Assembly: GCA_944321385.1 (NCBI GenBank)
Contig: CALULC010000004.1
Location: forward strand, 1 to 44,099
Direction of reading: 5' to 3'
DNA: 44,099 bases
DNA from: an uncultured Atopobiaceae bacterium
Lineage (GTDB): Bacteria > Actinomycetota > Coriobacteriia > Coriobacteriales > Atopobiaceae
Position numbers and translations under genes: made by a program. Of the stretch, positions 1 through 7,745 are shown in pieces. Positions within the stretch are counted from its first letter, which is position 1. Each line of letters begins with the position of its first letter. The notes beneath the pieces are model-generated. The model had not been told where the DNA came from. It worked only from the letters and a program-made list of their open reading frames with translations, and searched no databases.

Positions 1-197
1 ATGTCGATGGCCTCGGAGGCGATGGCTCCCATGTCGAGGGCCTTCTGCTTGATCCAGGAGAGGTCCTTCTCGTCCTGGCCCACGTTGCCGCAGATGGCGA
101 TGACGTCGAGGTTCTTCTCGATTTGCAGCCACTTGACGATGACGGACGTGTCAAGTCCGCCGGAGTACGCGAGTACGACCTTTTCCTTCTCTGCCAT
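1..197 (-). CDS. argG: argininosuccinate synthase, N-terminal part (cut by window edge)
   Basis: The enzyme joins citrulline and aspartate with ATP to make argininosuccinate, the penultimate step of arginine synthesis, in the cytosol. Only the first 65 or so residues are inside the window. They begin [19 protein letters not shown], which contains the P-loop of N-type ATP pyrophosphatases ([10 protein letters not shown]), followed by [10 protein letters not shown] typical of ArgG. The ATG at 197 is preceded by AAAGGAAG at good spacing. A 260-nt leader upstream holds a promoter, a short Arg-rich reading frame and a terminator-like hairpin, so expression is probably controlled by attenuation. 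Identity is sure; the 3' part lies outside. Confidence 0.95.
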   Translation of the reverse strand, partial: MAEKEKVVLAYSGGLDTSVIVKWLQIEKNLDVIAICGNVGQDEKDLSWIKQKALDMGAIASEAID

Positions 198-240
198 GAT
201 GCTTCCTTTCGATAACCGCATGAACGATGGGTGAAAAACG

Positions 241-273
241 ACTGCTCAAAACAATGCCCCGACGTCGCGGGGC
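241..273 (-). terminator. leader terminator (attenuator) of argG
   Basis: On the minus strand a six-base GC stem GCCCCG / CGGGGC with loop CGACGU (273 to 256) is followed by AUUGUUUUGAG. It lies between the leader peptide frame and argG, with the promoter well upstream, so it would stop transcription before argG unless disrupted. Two alternative pairings are visible: AUGUCGCG just after the leader stop codon (325-318) with CGCGACGU (269-262), and CCCGACG inside the Arg codons (357-351) with CGUCGGG (264-258). Which one forms under stalling is inference. Confidence 0.6.
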
Positions 274-325
274 GCTAGGCATGGTCAGACAATGGCGACC
301 GGCATGCAGAAGCGACACGCGACAT

Positions 326-403
326 CTAGGGCGTGATTCGTCGGTTCTGGCGTCGGGCGGCGAGGAGGGGCGCAGCGGTCACGCATGCGCTGTGAACGTT
401 CAT
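326..403 (-). CDS. argG leader peptide, Arg-rich (25 aa)
   Basis: A 25-codon frame starts ATG at 403 and stops TAG at 328-326. It is preceded by GAGGAGG nine bases upstream, one of the best Shine-Dalgarno sites in the window. The C-terminal half reads AARRQNRRITP, with four Arg codons (CGA CGC .. CGA CGA) just before the stop; CGA is rare in the neighbouring genes. It sits between the argG promoter and the leader hairpin at 256-273. This is the layout of a translation-coupled attenuator in which ribosome stalling at Arg codons reports arginine shortage. The peptide itself probably has no other role. No homologue was checked. Confidence 0.6.
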   Translation of the reverse strand: MNVHSACVTAAPLLAARRQNRRITP

Positions 404-433
404 CAACGTTGGCCTCCTCAGTAGTTGAGCGGG

Positions 434-498
434 CGCGGGCTATTGGCCCGCGGCTGTCTGACGAGGCTGACTATAGGACTATGCGCGACGCGCGGCAA
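434..498 (-). promoter_or_regulatory. argG promoter and 5' leader hairpin
   Basis: TTGCCG (498-493) and TATAGT (475-470) are separated by exactly 17 bases, a good sigma-70 type promoter reading toward argG. Transcription would start near 463. Right after it GCGGGC-CAATA-GCCCGC (451-435) forms a 5' hairpin that may stabilise the leader RNA. Confidence 0.65.
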
Positions 499-590
499 GG
501 CTCCACGTGAAACGATTCCTTATTGAAACATTGTGGGCACACCTCGGTCATGCGCGGCGTTCGCGGGACAGACTTCCCGTCCCCCTTGGC

Positions 591-2411
591 TCACCTCAGC
601 AGAATGAGCACGCCCGAGAGCGGGGCCAGATTGCAGACGAGCTCGCCTTCCCCCACGCTGCACGCCGTCTCGCCATCCGGCGTGGAGCCACCGTAGCGCT
701 GCCAGTCTGTGTCGAGAAGGACCTCCGCCCCGGACGCGCCCGCGGCATCCGCCGGCAGCGGCACCGCGTACTCGTGCGCAGCCGAGTCCAGGTTGAAGAG
801 CGCGGCGATTCGCTCCCCTCCGCCCCGTCGCAGGATGGCGGTGCAGCACGGCATCAGCTGCTCGCAGTCGAGCCACGCAAAGCCGTTCGCGCGGTAGTCG
901 CGCTCCCAGAGCGCCGGGTGCTCGCGGTACGCCGCGCCCATCTCGCGGCGGAAGCGCAAGAAGGCGTCGTGCACGGGGTACCCCAGCAGGCACCAGTCCT
1001 GCTCGCGCTTCTCGTCCCACTCGCGGAGCTGGGCAAACTCGTTGCCCATGAAGTCGAGCATCTTGCCCGGGTGCGTCGCCATATAGAGATAGAGCGCCCG
1101 CGCCTGCGGAAACTTGCCCTCGTAGCCGCCGTCCATCTTCTGCGCGATCGTGGCTTTGCCGTGCACCACCTCGTCGTGGCTCAGGGGCAGCAGGTAGCGC
1201 TCGTTGGGGAAGTACATCATCGAGAACGTGAGGCGGCCCTCGGCGTTTCGGCGCTCCTCCGGGGGCGCCTGGAAGTACGAGAGCGTGTCGTGCATCCAGC
1301 CGAGGTCCCACTTGTAGTCAAACCCCAGGCCGCCCTCGGCCGTGGGCCGCGTGACGCCGGGAAAGCCGCTCGAGTCCTCGGCGATGAGCATGCAGCCGGG
1401 GTGACGCGCGTGCAGGCCGTCACAGAGTCCGCGCAGGAAGTCCGCGCCCATGCCGTTGACGCCGCGCCGCTCGTCGCCCTGCCAGTAGACGATGCGGCTC
1501 ACGGCATCCAGGCGCAGGCCGTCGAAGTGGTACGCGCCAAGCCAGAGGTCCGCGGCGGAGGCAAGCAGGCTCCTCACCTCGCCGCGCGAGTGCATGAAGT
1601 TGTGGCTGCCCCACTCGGAGACGCCCACGGCGTCGTTGGGGTACTCGTAGAGCGGGGTGCCGTCAAAGTTGGCGAGCGCCCAGGCGTCGGTGGCAAAGTG
1701 CACGGGGACAAAGTCCAGGATCGCCCCAATACCCGCCTGGTGAATCCGGTCAACCAGGCCCATGAGCTGCTCGGGCGTGCCGTAGCGGCTGGTTGCCGAG
1801 AAGGGCGCGCAGCCCTGGTAGCCCCAGGAGCCGTCGAAGGGATGCTCCGCCAGCGGGAGAAACTCCACGTGCGTGCAGCCGAGCTCGGTCACGTACGGTA
1901 TGAGCAGGTCGGCGAGCTCGTCGTAGGTGTACCAGGCGTCCGGATCCGGCCCCGGCTTTTTCCATGAGCCCGCATGGAGCTCGTAGATGCTGAGCGGCCT
2001 GTCCTGGCAGGCCGTGCGGGAGCCCATCCACGCCGCGTCCGCAAACTCGCGGCGCCCGAGGTCGCGCACCAAGGAGCGATGCGAGGGACGCAGCTCCATC
2101 CCCAGGCCGTAGGGGTCGCAGTGGTCCTGGAAGCCGCCGCCGCGCAGGTAGATGCGGTACTCGTAGGCATCCCCCTCATGGACCCCGGGAACGTGCGCCT
2201 CCAGGAATGCCCCGTTGAGACAGCGTGTCATGGGAACCTCGCGCGCCTCACCGCCGGGCGTGCCGAGAAGGACGCTCGCGCCCGCCGCCGCAGGCGCCAG
2301 CACGCGAAAGTCCGCGCCGTCACCGGAGAGGCGAGCCCCCATCCAGCGCCACGCCTCAAAGTCGCGCCCCGCGTAGAACGCCGCCAGGTCAACGCCCTCC
2401 CACGTGCTCAT
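591..2411 (-). CDS. glgB: 1,4-alpha-glucan branching enzyme
   Basis: This GH13 enzyme cuts alpha-1,4 glucan chains and rejoins them through alpha-1,6 links, making glycogen branches. The 606-residue protein has an N-terminal CBM48-like sheet domain (about 20-115), then the TIM barrel with YHFDGLRLDAV (nucleophile D302), IAEDSSG (acid/base E345) and LSHDEVVHGK (D413), and a C-terminal sheet domain. WGYQG near 196 is typical of branching enzymes. ATG at 2411 follows GGGGGAG. No other glg gene is adjacent, so it stands alone here. It diverges from a TetR-type regulator across 47 bases holding an inverted repeat, which makes control by that regulator possible. Glycogen-type substrate is inferred from the family. 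Confidence 0.93.
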   Translation of the reverse strand: MSTWEGVDLAAFYAGRDFEAWRWMGARLSGDGADFRVLAPAAAGASVLLGTPGGEAREVPMTRCLNGAFLEAHVPGVHEGDAYEYRIYLRGGGFQDHCDPYGLGMELRPSHRSLVRDLGRREFADAAWMGSRTACQDRPLSIYELHAGSWKKPGPDPDAWYTYDELADLLIPYVTELGCTHVEFLPLAEHPFDGSWGYQGCAPFSATSRYGTPEQLMGLVDRIHQAGIGAILDFVPVHFATDAWALANFDGTPLYEYPNDAVGVSEWGSHNFMHSRGEVRSLLASAADLWLGAYHFDGLRLDAVSRIVYWQGDERRGVNGMGADFLRGLCDGLHARHPGCMLIAEDSSGFPGVTRPTAEGGLGFDYKWDLGWMHDTLSYFQAPPEERRNAEGRLTFSMMYFPNERYLLPLSHDEVVHGKATIAQKMDGGYEGKFPQARALYLYMATHPGKMLDFMGNEFAQLREWDEKREQDWCLLGYPVHDAFLRFRREMGAAYREHPALWERDYRANGFAWLDCEQLMPCCTAILRRGGGERIAALFNLDSAAHEYAVPLPADAAGASGAEVLLDTDWQRYGGSTPDGETACSVGEGELVCNLAPLSGVLILLR

Positions 2412-2450
2412 GGCTCCCCCGATCCAAAAGATTCAGTTCCTGTACTGGTG

Positions 2451-2467
2451 TCTAGTATTTGACTAGA
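2451..2467. promoter_or_regulatory. candidate TetR operator (inverted repeat)
   Basis: TCTAGT-ATTTG-ACTAGA is a perfect 6-bp inverted repeat with a five-base spacer, centred in the short gap between divergent glgB and the TetR-type gene. Size and place suit a dimeric TetR operator. No binding data. Confidence 0.45.
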
Positions 2468-3094
2468 ATCAATGTATACGGCGGCCGGGGAAATGGCCAC
2501 CAACACCTTTGTTCAATCGTCCATTACTGGACGTTTTTCGCAAGGAGGCAAGAAACGGACCTCAGGACGAGAAGAACCCTGCGGGCGCTGTGCGAGGCGT
2601 TTTTCGCCCTGCGCGAGGAGCGCGCGCTCGAGCGCATGACGGTCCGCGAGCTCTGTGAGCGCGCAGAGGTCAGCAAGGCCACGTTCTACCTGCACTATCA
2701 CAGCATCGTCGACCTGTCGTGCGAGCTCCAGGATGACCTCGTGCGCCGCGTGATCGACGAGCTGGCGGCACCCGACTCGTTTCTCGCCGACCCGCGGCGC
2801 TTTGCGAGCGAGCTCTTCTCGGCGTTCATCGCACACGCGGGCGAGGTGGACACCCTCTTTTCCCATGGGCAGGAGCACGTCCTTGTGGAGAGCGTCGAGC
2901 GCGAGCTGCGCGCCCGCATCCTTGACGAGCATCCCCTGCTCGCCGACGACCTCCGCTTCAACGTGCTGCTCACCTACCAGGTTCACGGGAGTCATGCCGC
3001 CTACATGTGTCACGCCCGGGGTGTGGGCGAGAAGGACCGGCAGGTCGTCATTGCCGCGATCGCGGATGCCGCCGAGGCCGTGGCTCATATCTGA
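2459..3094 (+). CDS. TetR/AcrR family transcriptional regulator
   Basis: The protein has a typical TetR N-terminal helix-turn-helix: MTVRELCERAEVSKATFYLHY, followed by an all-helical ligand/dimer domain with no recognisable ligand motif. The start is uncertain. The only usual start codon in frame is TTG at 2459, but it has no ribosome site, overlaps the inverted repeat at 2451-2467 and would add some 32 residues with little resemblance to the family. An excellent AGGAGG (2543-2548) sits six bases before an in-frame ACG at 2555, where the family-like sequence begins (TDLRTRRTLRALCEAFF). A 179-residue product from 2555 is therefore possible. Target is unknown; the divergent glgB is the obvious candidate. 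Confidence 0.8.
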   Translation: MTRINVYGGRGNGHQHLCSIVHYWTFFARRQETDLRTRRTLRALCEAFFALREERALERMTVRELCERAEVSKATFYLHYHSIVDLSCELQDDLVRRVIDELAAPDSFLADPRRFASELFSAFIAHAGEVDTLFSHGQEHVLVESVERELRARILDEHPLLADDLRFNVLLTYQVHGSHAAYMCHARGVGEKDRQVVIAAIADAAEAVAHI

Positions 3095-3158
3095 GAGTGC
3101 GTTTGGCGCCATTCCAGGGTCGGCGGCGTGACGGAGTCCGCGCGCGGCGCGCCGCGCT

Positions 3159-3196
3159 CAAAACAAAACAGGCCAGAAGCCCTAGGCCTCTGACCT
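3159..3196 (-). terminator. intrinsic terminator after tRNA-Lys
   Basis: On the minus strand a 13-bp stem (3196-3184 with 3180-3168, two G-U pairs, loop UAG) is followed by UUUUGUUUU. It starts 14 bases past the tRNA 3' end. Confidence 0.8.
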
Positions 3197-3209
3197 GCCA
3201 TGCCTTCAG

Positions 3210-3285
3210 TGGTGCGCCGTCAGGGTCTCGAACCCTGGACCTTGGGATTAAAAGTCCCCTGCTCTACCAACTGAGCTAACGGCGC
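3210..3285 (-). tRNA. tRNA-Lys (anticodon TTT)
   Basis: A 76-base cloverleaf with acceptor GCGCCGT / ACGGCGC, D arm GCTC..GAGC, anticodon loop CTTTTAA (TTT), T arm GGTTCGAGACC and encoded CCA. The outermost anticodon-stem pair (G/A) looks mismatched. A TAGAAT -10 element lies just upstream (3300-3295) without a clear -35, so it may be read from its own promoter or through from the aminopeptidase gene 47 bp before it. Confidence 0.95.
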
Positions 3286-3332
3286 GCAATGACGATTCTA
3301 TCACGCGTGGAGCGCGGCTCGCCGGGGTGCCC

Positions 3333-4613
3333 CTATTCCCAAGCCCACTGTCCGTTGACGAAAACCGGAACCTCGGTGCCGTCCTCGCAGATGCCCGTTA
3401 CGCAGAGGTCGTCCGTGCCAATCATGAAGTCAACATGGGCGGCACTCTGATTGACGCCGTGCTCGAGCAGGGCTTCCTTGCTCATGCTCACGCCGCCGGA
3501 GACGCACTCCGGAAAGCCCATGCCAAGCGCAAGGTGGCAGCTTGCGTTCTCGTCGTAGAGCGTGTCAAAGAAGAGCGTGTCGCTCTGGCGGATGGGCGTG
3601 TTCTTGGAAACGAGCGCGACCTCGCCAAGGCGGCTGGAGCCCTCGTCCGTCTCGATGATGTTGCGGAGCATCTCGCGACCCTGCTCCGCCCCAAAGTCGA
3701 CCACGCGACCGCCCTCAAAGCGCAGCCAGAAATCCCTCACCATCTGGCCGGCATGCACGAGCGGAAGTGCAGAGTGGACCACGCCTTCGGCGCGCAGACG
3801 GTCCGGAGAGGTGAAGACCTCCTCGGTGGGGATGTTGGGGAAGAACGTCACGCCGTCCTGCGTCCGTCCGGCACCACCGTCCCACACGTGACCTTCGGGC
3901 AGGCCGACCACAAGGTCGGTGCCGTTCTCGGCGGTATAGTGCAGCGCGTCAAAGCGATGGTTGTTGAGGAACCGCTTGGTCTTCTCGAAGGAGGCGTTGT
4001 GCGTCTCCCAGGCGCTCTCGGGGTCGTCTCCATCGGCGCGAGACACCTCCAAGATGAGAAGCCACAGACGATAGAGAGCCTCTGCCGCAGAGAGCTCCGG
4101 GAAGACCTCGTTTGCCCAGGCCTGCACGGGAACGCCGGCGATGCACCATGCGTTGCGGCCAAAGTCCATTCCGTCGCGGAAGGAGCGGCACTCGGTGTTG
4201 CGGGCCCGAGAGGCGGAAGCGGGCTTGGCGGGGTCGATGCCCCTGAGAATCGCCGGGTCCTGACCCTCGAGAAAGAGGAACGCCGCGCCGTCCTCGGCAA
4301 GCGAGTCCAGCTGCTCGACCTGCCATGAGGGCGTGTGCTCAAAGAACTCCAGCGGGCAGTTCTCGTACGTGAGGCGACTCACCACATCGTCGCCCCAGAT
4401 GACGGTAACGTGCCCCGCACCCGCACGATAGGCGGCGGCCACCACGCGCCGCGCGAAGTCGGCGCGCTCCACGGGCGCCTGCAGCACGAGCTCCTGCCCC
4501 CTGCGCAGAGACACCCCCTTGCGCACGAGCAGGTTTGCGTAAAGCTCGATCTGGTCCGAGAGCCCCTCGGTGGCGAGACGGCACTCCTCATCGGTCATGG
4601 GTAGAGCGGCCAC
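3333..4613 (-). CDS. M29 family metallo-aminopeptidase
   Basis: The 426-residue protein matches the M29 (AmpS/PepS/aminopeptidase T) family in length and layout. These cytosolic enzymes use two metal ions to remove N-terminal residues from peptides. Visible family features are NIPTEEVFTSPDRLRAEG (the PTEE segment supplies metal ligands), GQMVRDFWLRFEGGRVVDF, LGEVALVSKNTPI, FFDTLYDENASCHLALG and the C-terminal HVDFMIGTDDLCVTG. The GTG at 4613 follows AAAGGAT at correct spacing; the in-frame ATG five codons later has none. It lies between two tRNA genes on the same strand and probably feeds the amino acid pool. Exact specificity cannot be read from sequence. Confidence 0.9.
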   Translation of the reverse strand: MAALPMTDEECRLATEGLSDQIELYANLLVRKGVSLRRGQELVLQAPVERADFARRVVAAAYRAGAGHVTVIWGDDVVSRLTYENCPLEFFEHTPSWQVEQLDSLAEDGAAFLFLEGQDPAILRGIDPAKPASASRARNTECRSFRDGMDFGRNAWCIAGVPVQAWANEVFPELSAAEALYRLWLLILEVSRADGDDPESAWETHNASFEKTKRFLNNHRFDALHYTAENGTDLVVGLPEGHVWDGGAGRTQDGVTFFPNIPTEEVFTSPDRLRAEGVVHSALPLVHAGQMVRDFWLRFEGGRVVDFGAEQGREMLRNIIETDEGSSRLGEVALVSKNTPIRQSDTLFFDTLYDENASCHLALGMGFPECVSGGVSMSKEALLEHGVNQSAAHVDFMIGTDDLCVTGICEDGTEVPVFVNGQWAWE

Positions 4614-4664
4614 GTATCATCCTTTCGACCTGCTCAACCGGCGCGGGGGACGCGCTGGGAGCTG

Positions 4665-4691
4665 CAAAAATAAGGGCCCCGGCTGGGGCCC
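4665..4691 (-). terminator. intrinsic terminator after tRNA-Gly
   Basis: On the minus strand GGGGCCC... forms a 7-bp stem (4691-4685 with 4680-4674, loop AGCC) followed by TTATTTTTGC. It begins 11 bases past the tRNA-Gly CCA end. Confidence 0.85.
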
Positions 4692-4701
4692 AGGCTCGTT
4701 C

Positions 4702-4776
4702 TGGAGCGGGCAACGGGACTCGAACCCGCGAGTGTCAGCTTGGGAAGCTGATGCCTTACCACTTGGCGATGCCCGC
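4702..4776 (-). tRNA. tRNA-Gly (anticodon CCC)
   Basis: A 75-base cloverleaf with acceptor GCGGGCA / TGCCCGC, anticodon stem TCAGC / GCTGA around loop TTCCCAA (CCC), T arm GCGGGTTCGAGTCCCGT and encoded CCA. It has its own promoter at 4809-4838 and its own terminator at 4665-4691, so it is a single-gene unit. Confidence 0.95.
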
Positions 4777-4808
4777 AGATGTGCGCAGAGACAATCAGCG
4801 CATGGATG

Positions 4809-4838
4809 AGTATACCCTCTCGCCGCAAAGAGTGGCAA
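4809..4838 (-). promoter_or_regulatory. tRNA-Gly promoter
   Basis: TTGCCA (4838-4833) and TATACT (4814-4809), 18 bases apart, both five of six to consensus, read toward tRNA-Gly 33 bases downstream. Confidence 0.7.
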
Positions 4839-5298
4839 CAGGCTGAAGCTTAGAAACAGATGCGGTCGTGACGGTTTGCATCCCGGATTTGGGTCAAATT
4901 GGCCGTTGATGCGCCACATACAGACCAAGGATTCGTTTGCGCAGATACATCGTGTAAATCCTGTGGCGAGAAACACCGGTTGGGCCGCACCCAACACCGA
5001 GGCCTCTCACGTCGCGGCAGCCCCTGAATCAAAACGCGCGAATCTCCCTCTCCTCATGACAGCCCACGCACATCCTGTGTCAGGTAGGTGCGGACGTCGT
5101 TCCCTAACGTCTTGTGCAACGGGAACGGAGGGAAGCCATGCGGAAACAAATCAGGTCACCGAGAAGGACGCTCAACAAGCGACGGCACCAGGTGCGCGGG
5201 GCTCCGAGGGCGCGGCTTGTTGGTGGCGACCGCCTCGGCGGCGGGAATCCTCCCGCCATCGGGCACGCCGGGAGGGCACAAGGAGCGCTCATACGATA
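4839..5298. other. long gene-poor stretch between tRNA-Gly promoter and M28-like gene
   Basis: About 460 bases without a convincing gene. No 4.5S/SRP, RNase P, tmRNA or T-box signature was seen on either strand. One short frame, ATG 5138 to TAG 5299 (53 codons, very basic: MRKQIRSPRRTLNKRRHQV), has a strong CGGAGGGAAGCC ribosome site and ends exactly at a stable hairpin; it could be a small protein or an RNA, or neither. The GGCGGG/CCCGCC hairpin near 5236-5256 lies inside that frame. Confidence 0.4.
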
Positions 5299-5331
5299 GT
5301 GCCCCGCGTCCCAGTTAGGGGCGCGGGGCAC
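5299..5331. terminator. strong hairpin, likely bidirectional transcription stop
   Basis: GTGCCCCGCG / CGCGGGGCAC continues inward as TCCC / GGGG to give a 14-bp stem with a five-base loop AGTTA. It lies 27 bases past the stop of the M28-like gene. Neither side has a U-run, so efficiency as an intrinsic terminator is uncertain. Confidence 0.5.
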
Positions 5332-5358
5332 GCATCGACCAAATCGAACAATCCCTGG

Positions 5359-7605
5359 TTAGGACCTACGAATGACCTCGGTGACAAGAGCGGCGACCTG
5401 AGAGGCCTGGACGCCGTCGACGTTCTCCGCAACATCGGCGGGCGTGCCGGAAAGCGCCGGAAGGCCGCTCTCCTCGACGCCCATGATGGTGACGGAGCGC
5501 AGGGAGGAGCGCATCGCCGGGGTGGCGTCGGTGTCCGCCCAGTCATGGGCCTCGGAGCCAAGCTCAACGTGAAGGTCGGTGGCGGCAGTGCTCAGGAGTC
5601 GGCTGATTCGGCGGTCGGCGCGACGCGTCTCCTCGAGGCCCTCGTTCTTGAGCGTCACGAGCTGACCGGCTCCGATGGAGTCAAGGTTGATCACGAAGCA
5701 ACCGCGGATCTCGGAGCGGTGGTTTGCGAGGAACGCGCGCATGCCGGCGTGGTCGAGGGAGGATCCGCCAAGGGCAACGAACCAAATATCGTGGGCGATG
5801 AGGGCGTCGTCCCTGAGCGAGAGCACCTCGTCCCTGAGGTCTTCCGAGGTCGGCGTCTCGTCAGTCTCATCGAGCGCCTCATCGTCGTCTACGAGGGACA
5901 ACTCCTCAGACTCATCCTCCTGGGCCTCAGCGTCATCCTCTGCCCAGGCCTCGTCCTCCTCGAATGTTTCATCGACCACATTGTCGACCATCTGATCGTC
6001 AGCCTGGTCATCAACCTGGTTGACGCCCTCGTCGTCGCCCACGAGGCGCAGGCCGCTGCGGGTTGCCGCACCGCCCCTCCAGGCACTGTCATCGTCCTTG
6101 TCGGCGGAATCGTCCGCGGAGTCGTCCTCGGGCTCGGCCGTCTCGTCAGAGGAGGCGAGCTTGTCGCGCAGGCGCTCGATGAACGAGAGGAACGGGTTCT
6201 TCTTCTCGGCGGGATCTTTGACGGTGTCGTCGTCGTTATTCGCGGTGATGGTCTCGAGCGGCTCTATGGTCGGGGCGTCATCAGAGGAGCCCGCGACATC
6301 GTCGGCCGTGACGCGACGACCATTGGGGTCGGTGGCGAGAGGATCGACTTCGTTGCCAGAGGGATCGGGAAGATCAAAGAGCGAGGCGCGGCGAGCGAGG
6401 TTGGAAAGCTTGGGGATGAAGCCCGTCTTGCCCCAGCCCTTCTCTCCCGAGGACTCACCTCTCCTGGAAGTCCTAGAGGGAAGCGTTGCGTCAGCCTCCC
6501 CGTCCTCAGAGGCCGGCGGAGCGGCAATCGTCTTGTCGGGAGAGCTGGAGGCGGTGGCGTCCATGCTGCCGGTGGTTCCCGCCTCCTCGTCGCTCTCGGC
6601 ACCATCGATGCCGGAGACTCCCTCCGGCTGATAGCTCGGGTTGACGAGGTACTCGATCTCGCAGGTCTCGGGAAGGATGCCCAGAGACCTCAGGACCTCC
6701 TCGCCATGGCGCACGCCCTCGACCTCGGCTCCAAAGACGGGGACATCGGCAACATACTCGGTGGTGGCGGCGGTGGCGGGAGCCTCATCTGCAACGGGAG
6801 CCTCGGGCTCGACGTCCGCGGCATCCTCGCTCCCCTGAGGCTCGACAACGGGAACGACGCTGCGGTCCTTGGGCACGGCGCCGCTCGGTCGGACGTTCTC
6901 AAGAACGCCGAGCATCGCGGCAACGCCAGACTTGTTGTCGTTGGAACCGTCCGTGCAGGCGCCAAATCGGCTGCCGATGGTGCCGGCGGCAACTATGACG
7001 GCAGGGACGGCGGCCACAATGCCCACGATCCAGAGGATGGCGCGGAAGACGCCGGGCAGGAAGCCAAACACCTGAAGGAGGGCGCATACCGCAACCACGA
7101 GGGAGCAGGGGACACTCAGGCGGCCCAGCAGGGTGACGTACGGTGCAACAGGGGAGGTATACAGGAAGTTCTCCCGCGGGGTGTCATAGTGCGCGCACAC
7201 CACAATGGTGCGGCTGCCCTTGGTCACGAGGGGGCCGGCCGCCTTGTGCACCGCAATGACGTTCTGGCTCTGCGCGCGCGGGCCAAACGAGATCTTCGGC
7301 GAGCGGCCAAAGACTCGCATGAGCGAGAGGACCGCGGGGATGGCGGCGAGTATGAGGCCGACGATGGTCAGAGAGACAACGCCAACGCCAACGAGCACCA
7401 TTCCCAGCAGGCTGAGGACGGCAAGGACGGCCGGGACCAGCCCTGATAGCTTGGGCTCGCTGAAGTCCTCGATAACGGGCTCAACGTCGTGCTGAGCCAT
7501 AAGCTCGGAGATGACCTGTGCGGCCTGGAGCTCCTCCTCGCTGTTTGCGGGAGAAATGCCGATCTTCTCGTTGAGGTAGTCAAGGTAGTCGTGTGTCATG
7601 GCCAT
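5359..7605 (-). CDS. membrane protein with degenerate M28 peptidase domain and long acidic insert
   Basis: The 748-residue protein starts at ATG 7605 (MAMTHDYLDYLNEK) eight bases after AAAGGA. An N-terminal region is followed by two membrane segments (about 55-100), the M28-type motif VVCAHYDTPR (H139, D141), two or three more membrane segments (about 160-210), and TDGSNDNKSGVAAML (D223), another M28 zinc motif. A low-complexity Asp/Glu/Ser/Ala-rich stretch of over 300 residues then splits the domain before HDIWFVALGGSSLDHAGMRA (about 605), INLDSIGAG and SGTPADVAENVD. In active M28 enzymes the GGSS position carries a Glu-Glu pair and a His precedes the TP motif; both are missing. It is probably not a working peptidase. 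Divergent from the WYL pair. Confidence 0.75.
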   Translation of the reverse strand: MAMTHDYLDYLNEKIGISPANSEEELQAAQVISELMAQHDVEPVIEDFSEPKLSGLVPAVLAVLSLLGMVLVGVGVVSLTIVGLILAAIPAVLSLMRVFGRSPKISFGPRAQSQNVIAVHKAAGPLVTKGSRTIVVCAHYDTPRENFLYTSPVAPYVTLLGRLSVPCSLVVAVCALLQVFGFLPGVFRAILWIVGIVAAVPAVIVAAGTIGSRFGACTDGSNDNKSGVAAMLGVLENVRPSGAVPKDRSVVPVVEPQGSEDAADVEPEAPVADEAPATAATTEYVADVPVFGAEVEGVRHGEEVLRSLGILPETCEIEYLVNPSYQPEGVSGIDGAESDEEAGTTGSMDATASSSPDKTIAAPPASEDGEADATLPSRTSRRGESSGEKGWGKTGFIPKLSNLARRASLFDLPDPSGNEVDPLATDPNGRRVTADDVAGSSDDAPTIEPLETITANNDDDTVKDPAEKKNPFLSFIERLRDKLASSDETAEPEDDSADDSADKDDDSAWRGGAATRSGLRLVGDDEGVNQVDDQADDQMVDNVVDETFEEDEAWAEDDAEAQEDESEELSLVDDDEALDETDETPTSEDLRDEVLSLRDDALIAHDIWFVALGGSSLDHAGMRAFLANHRSEIRGCFVINLDSIGAGQLVTLKNEGLEETRRADRRISRLLSTAATDLHVELGSEAHDWADTDATPAMRSSLRSVTIMGVEESGLPALSGTPADVAENVDGVQASQVAALVTEVIRRS

Positions 7606-7745
7606 GCGAAGCGTCCTTTTCACGAGTGTCGCAAGCGTCGTCGCGCGTGGTGCATACAATCAAAAGAGTATACGTCTTGTGCACGCTTTCCGCGTTAGAG
7701 ACTGGGAAAGACTCAACGAAGGAACCACGAACGGTTGGAGGGGAC

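Noticed and set aside
198-500. T-box riboswitch in the argG leader.
   Set aside because: No T-box sequence (AGGGTGG.ACCGCG type) or specifier-loop structure is present; the leader peptide explains the region better.
2459-2464. TTGACT as a -35 element for the TetR-type gene.
   Set aside because: No -10-like hexamer lies 16-18 bases downstream; the following sequence is GC-rich.
4839-5298. 4.5S/SRP RNA, RNase P RNA or tmRNA in the long gap.
   Set aside because: None of the conserved core sequences was found on either strand.
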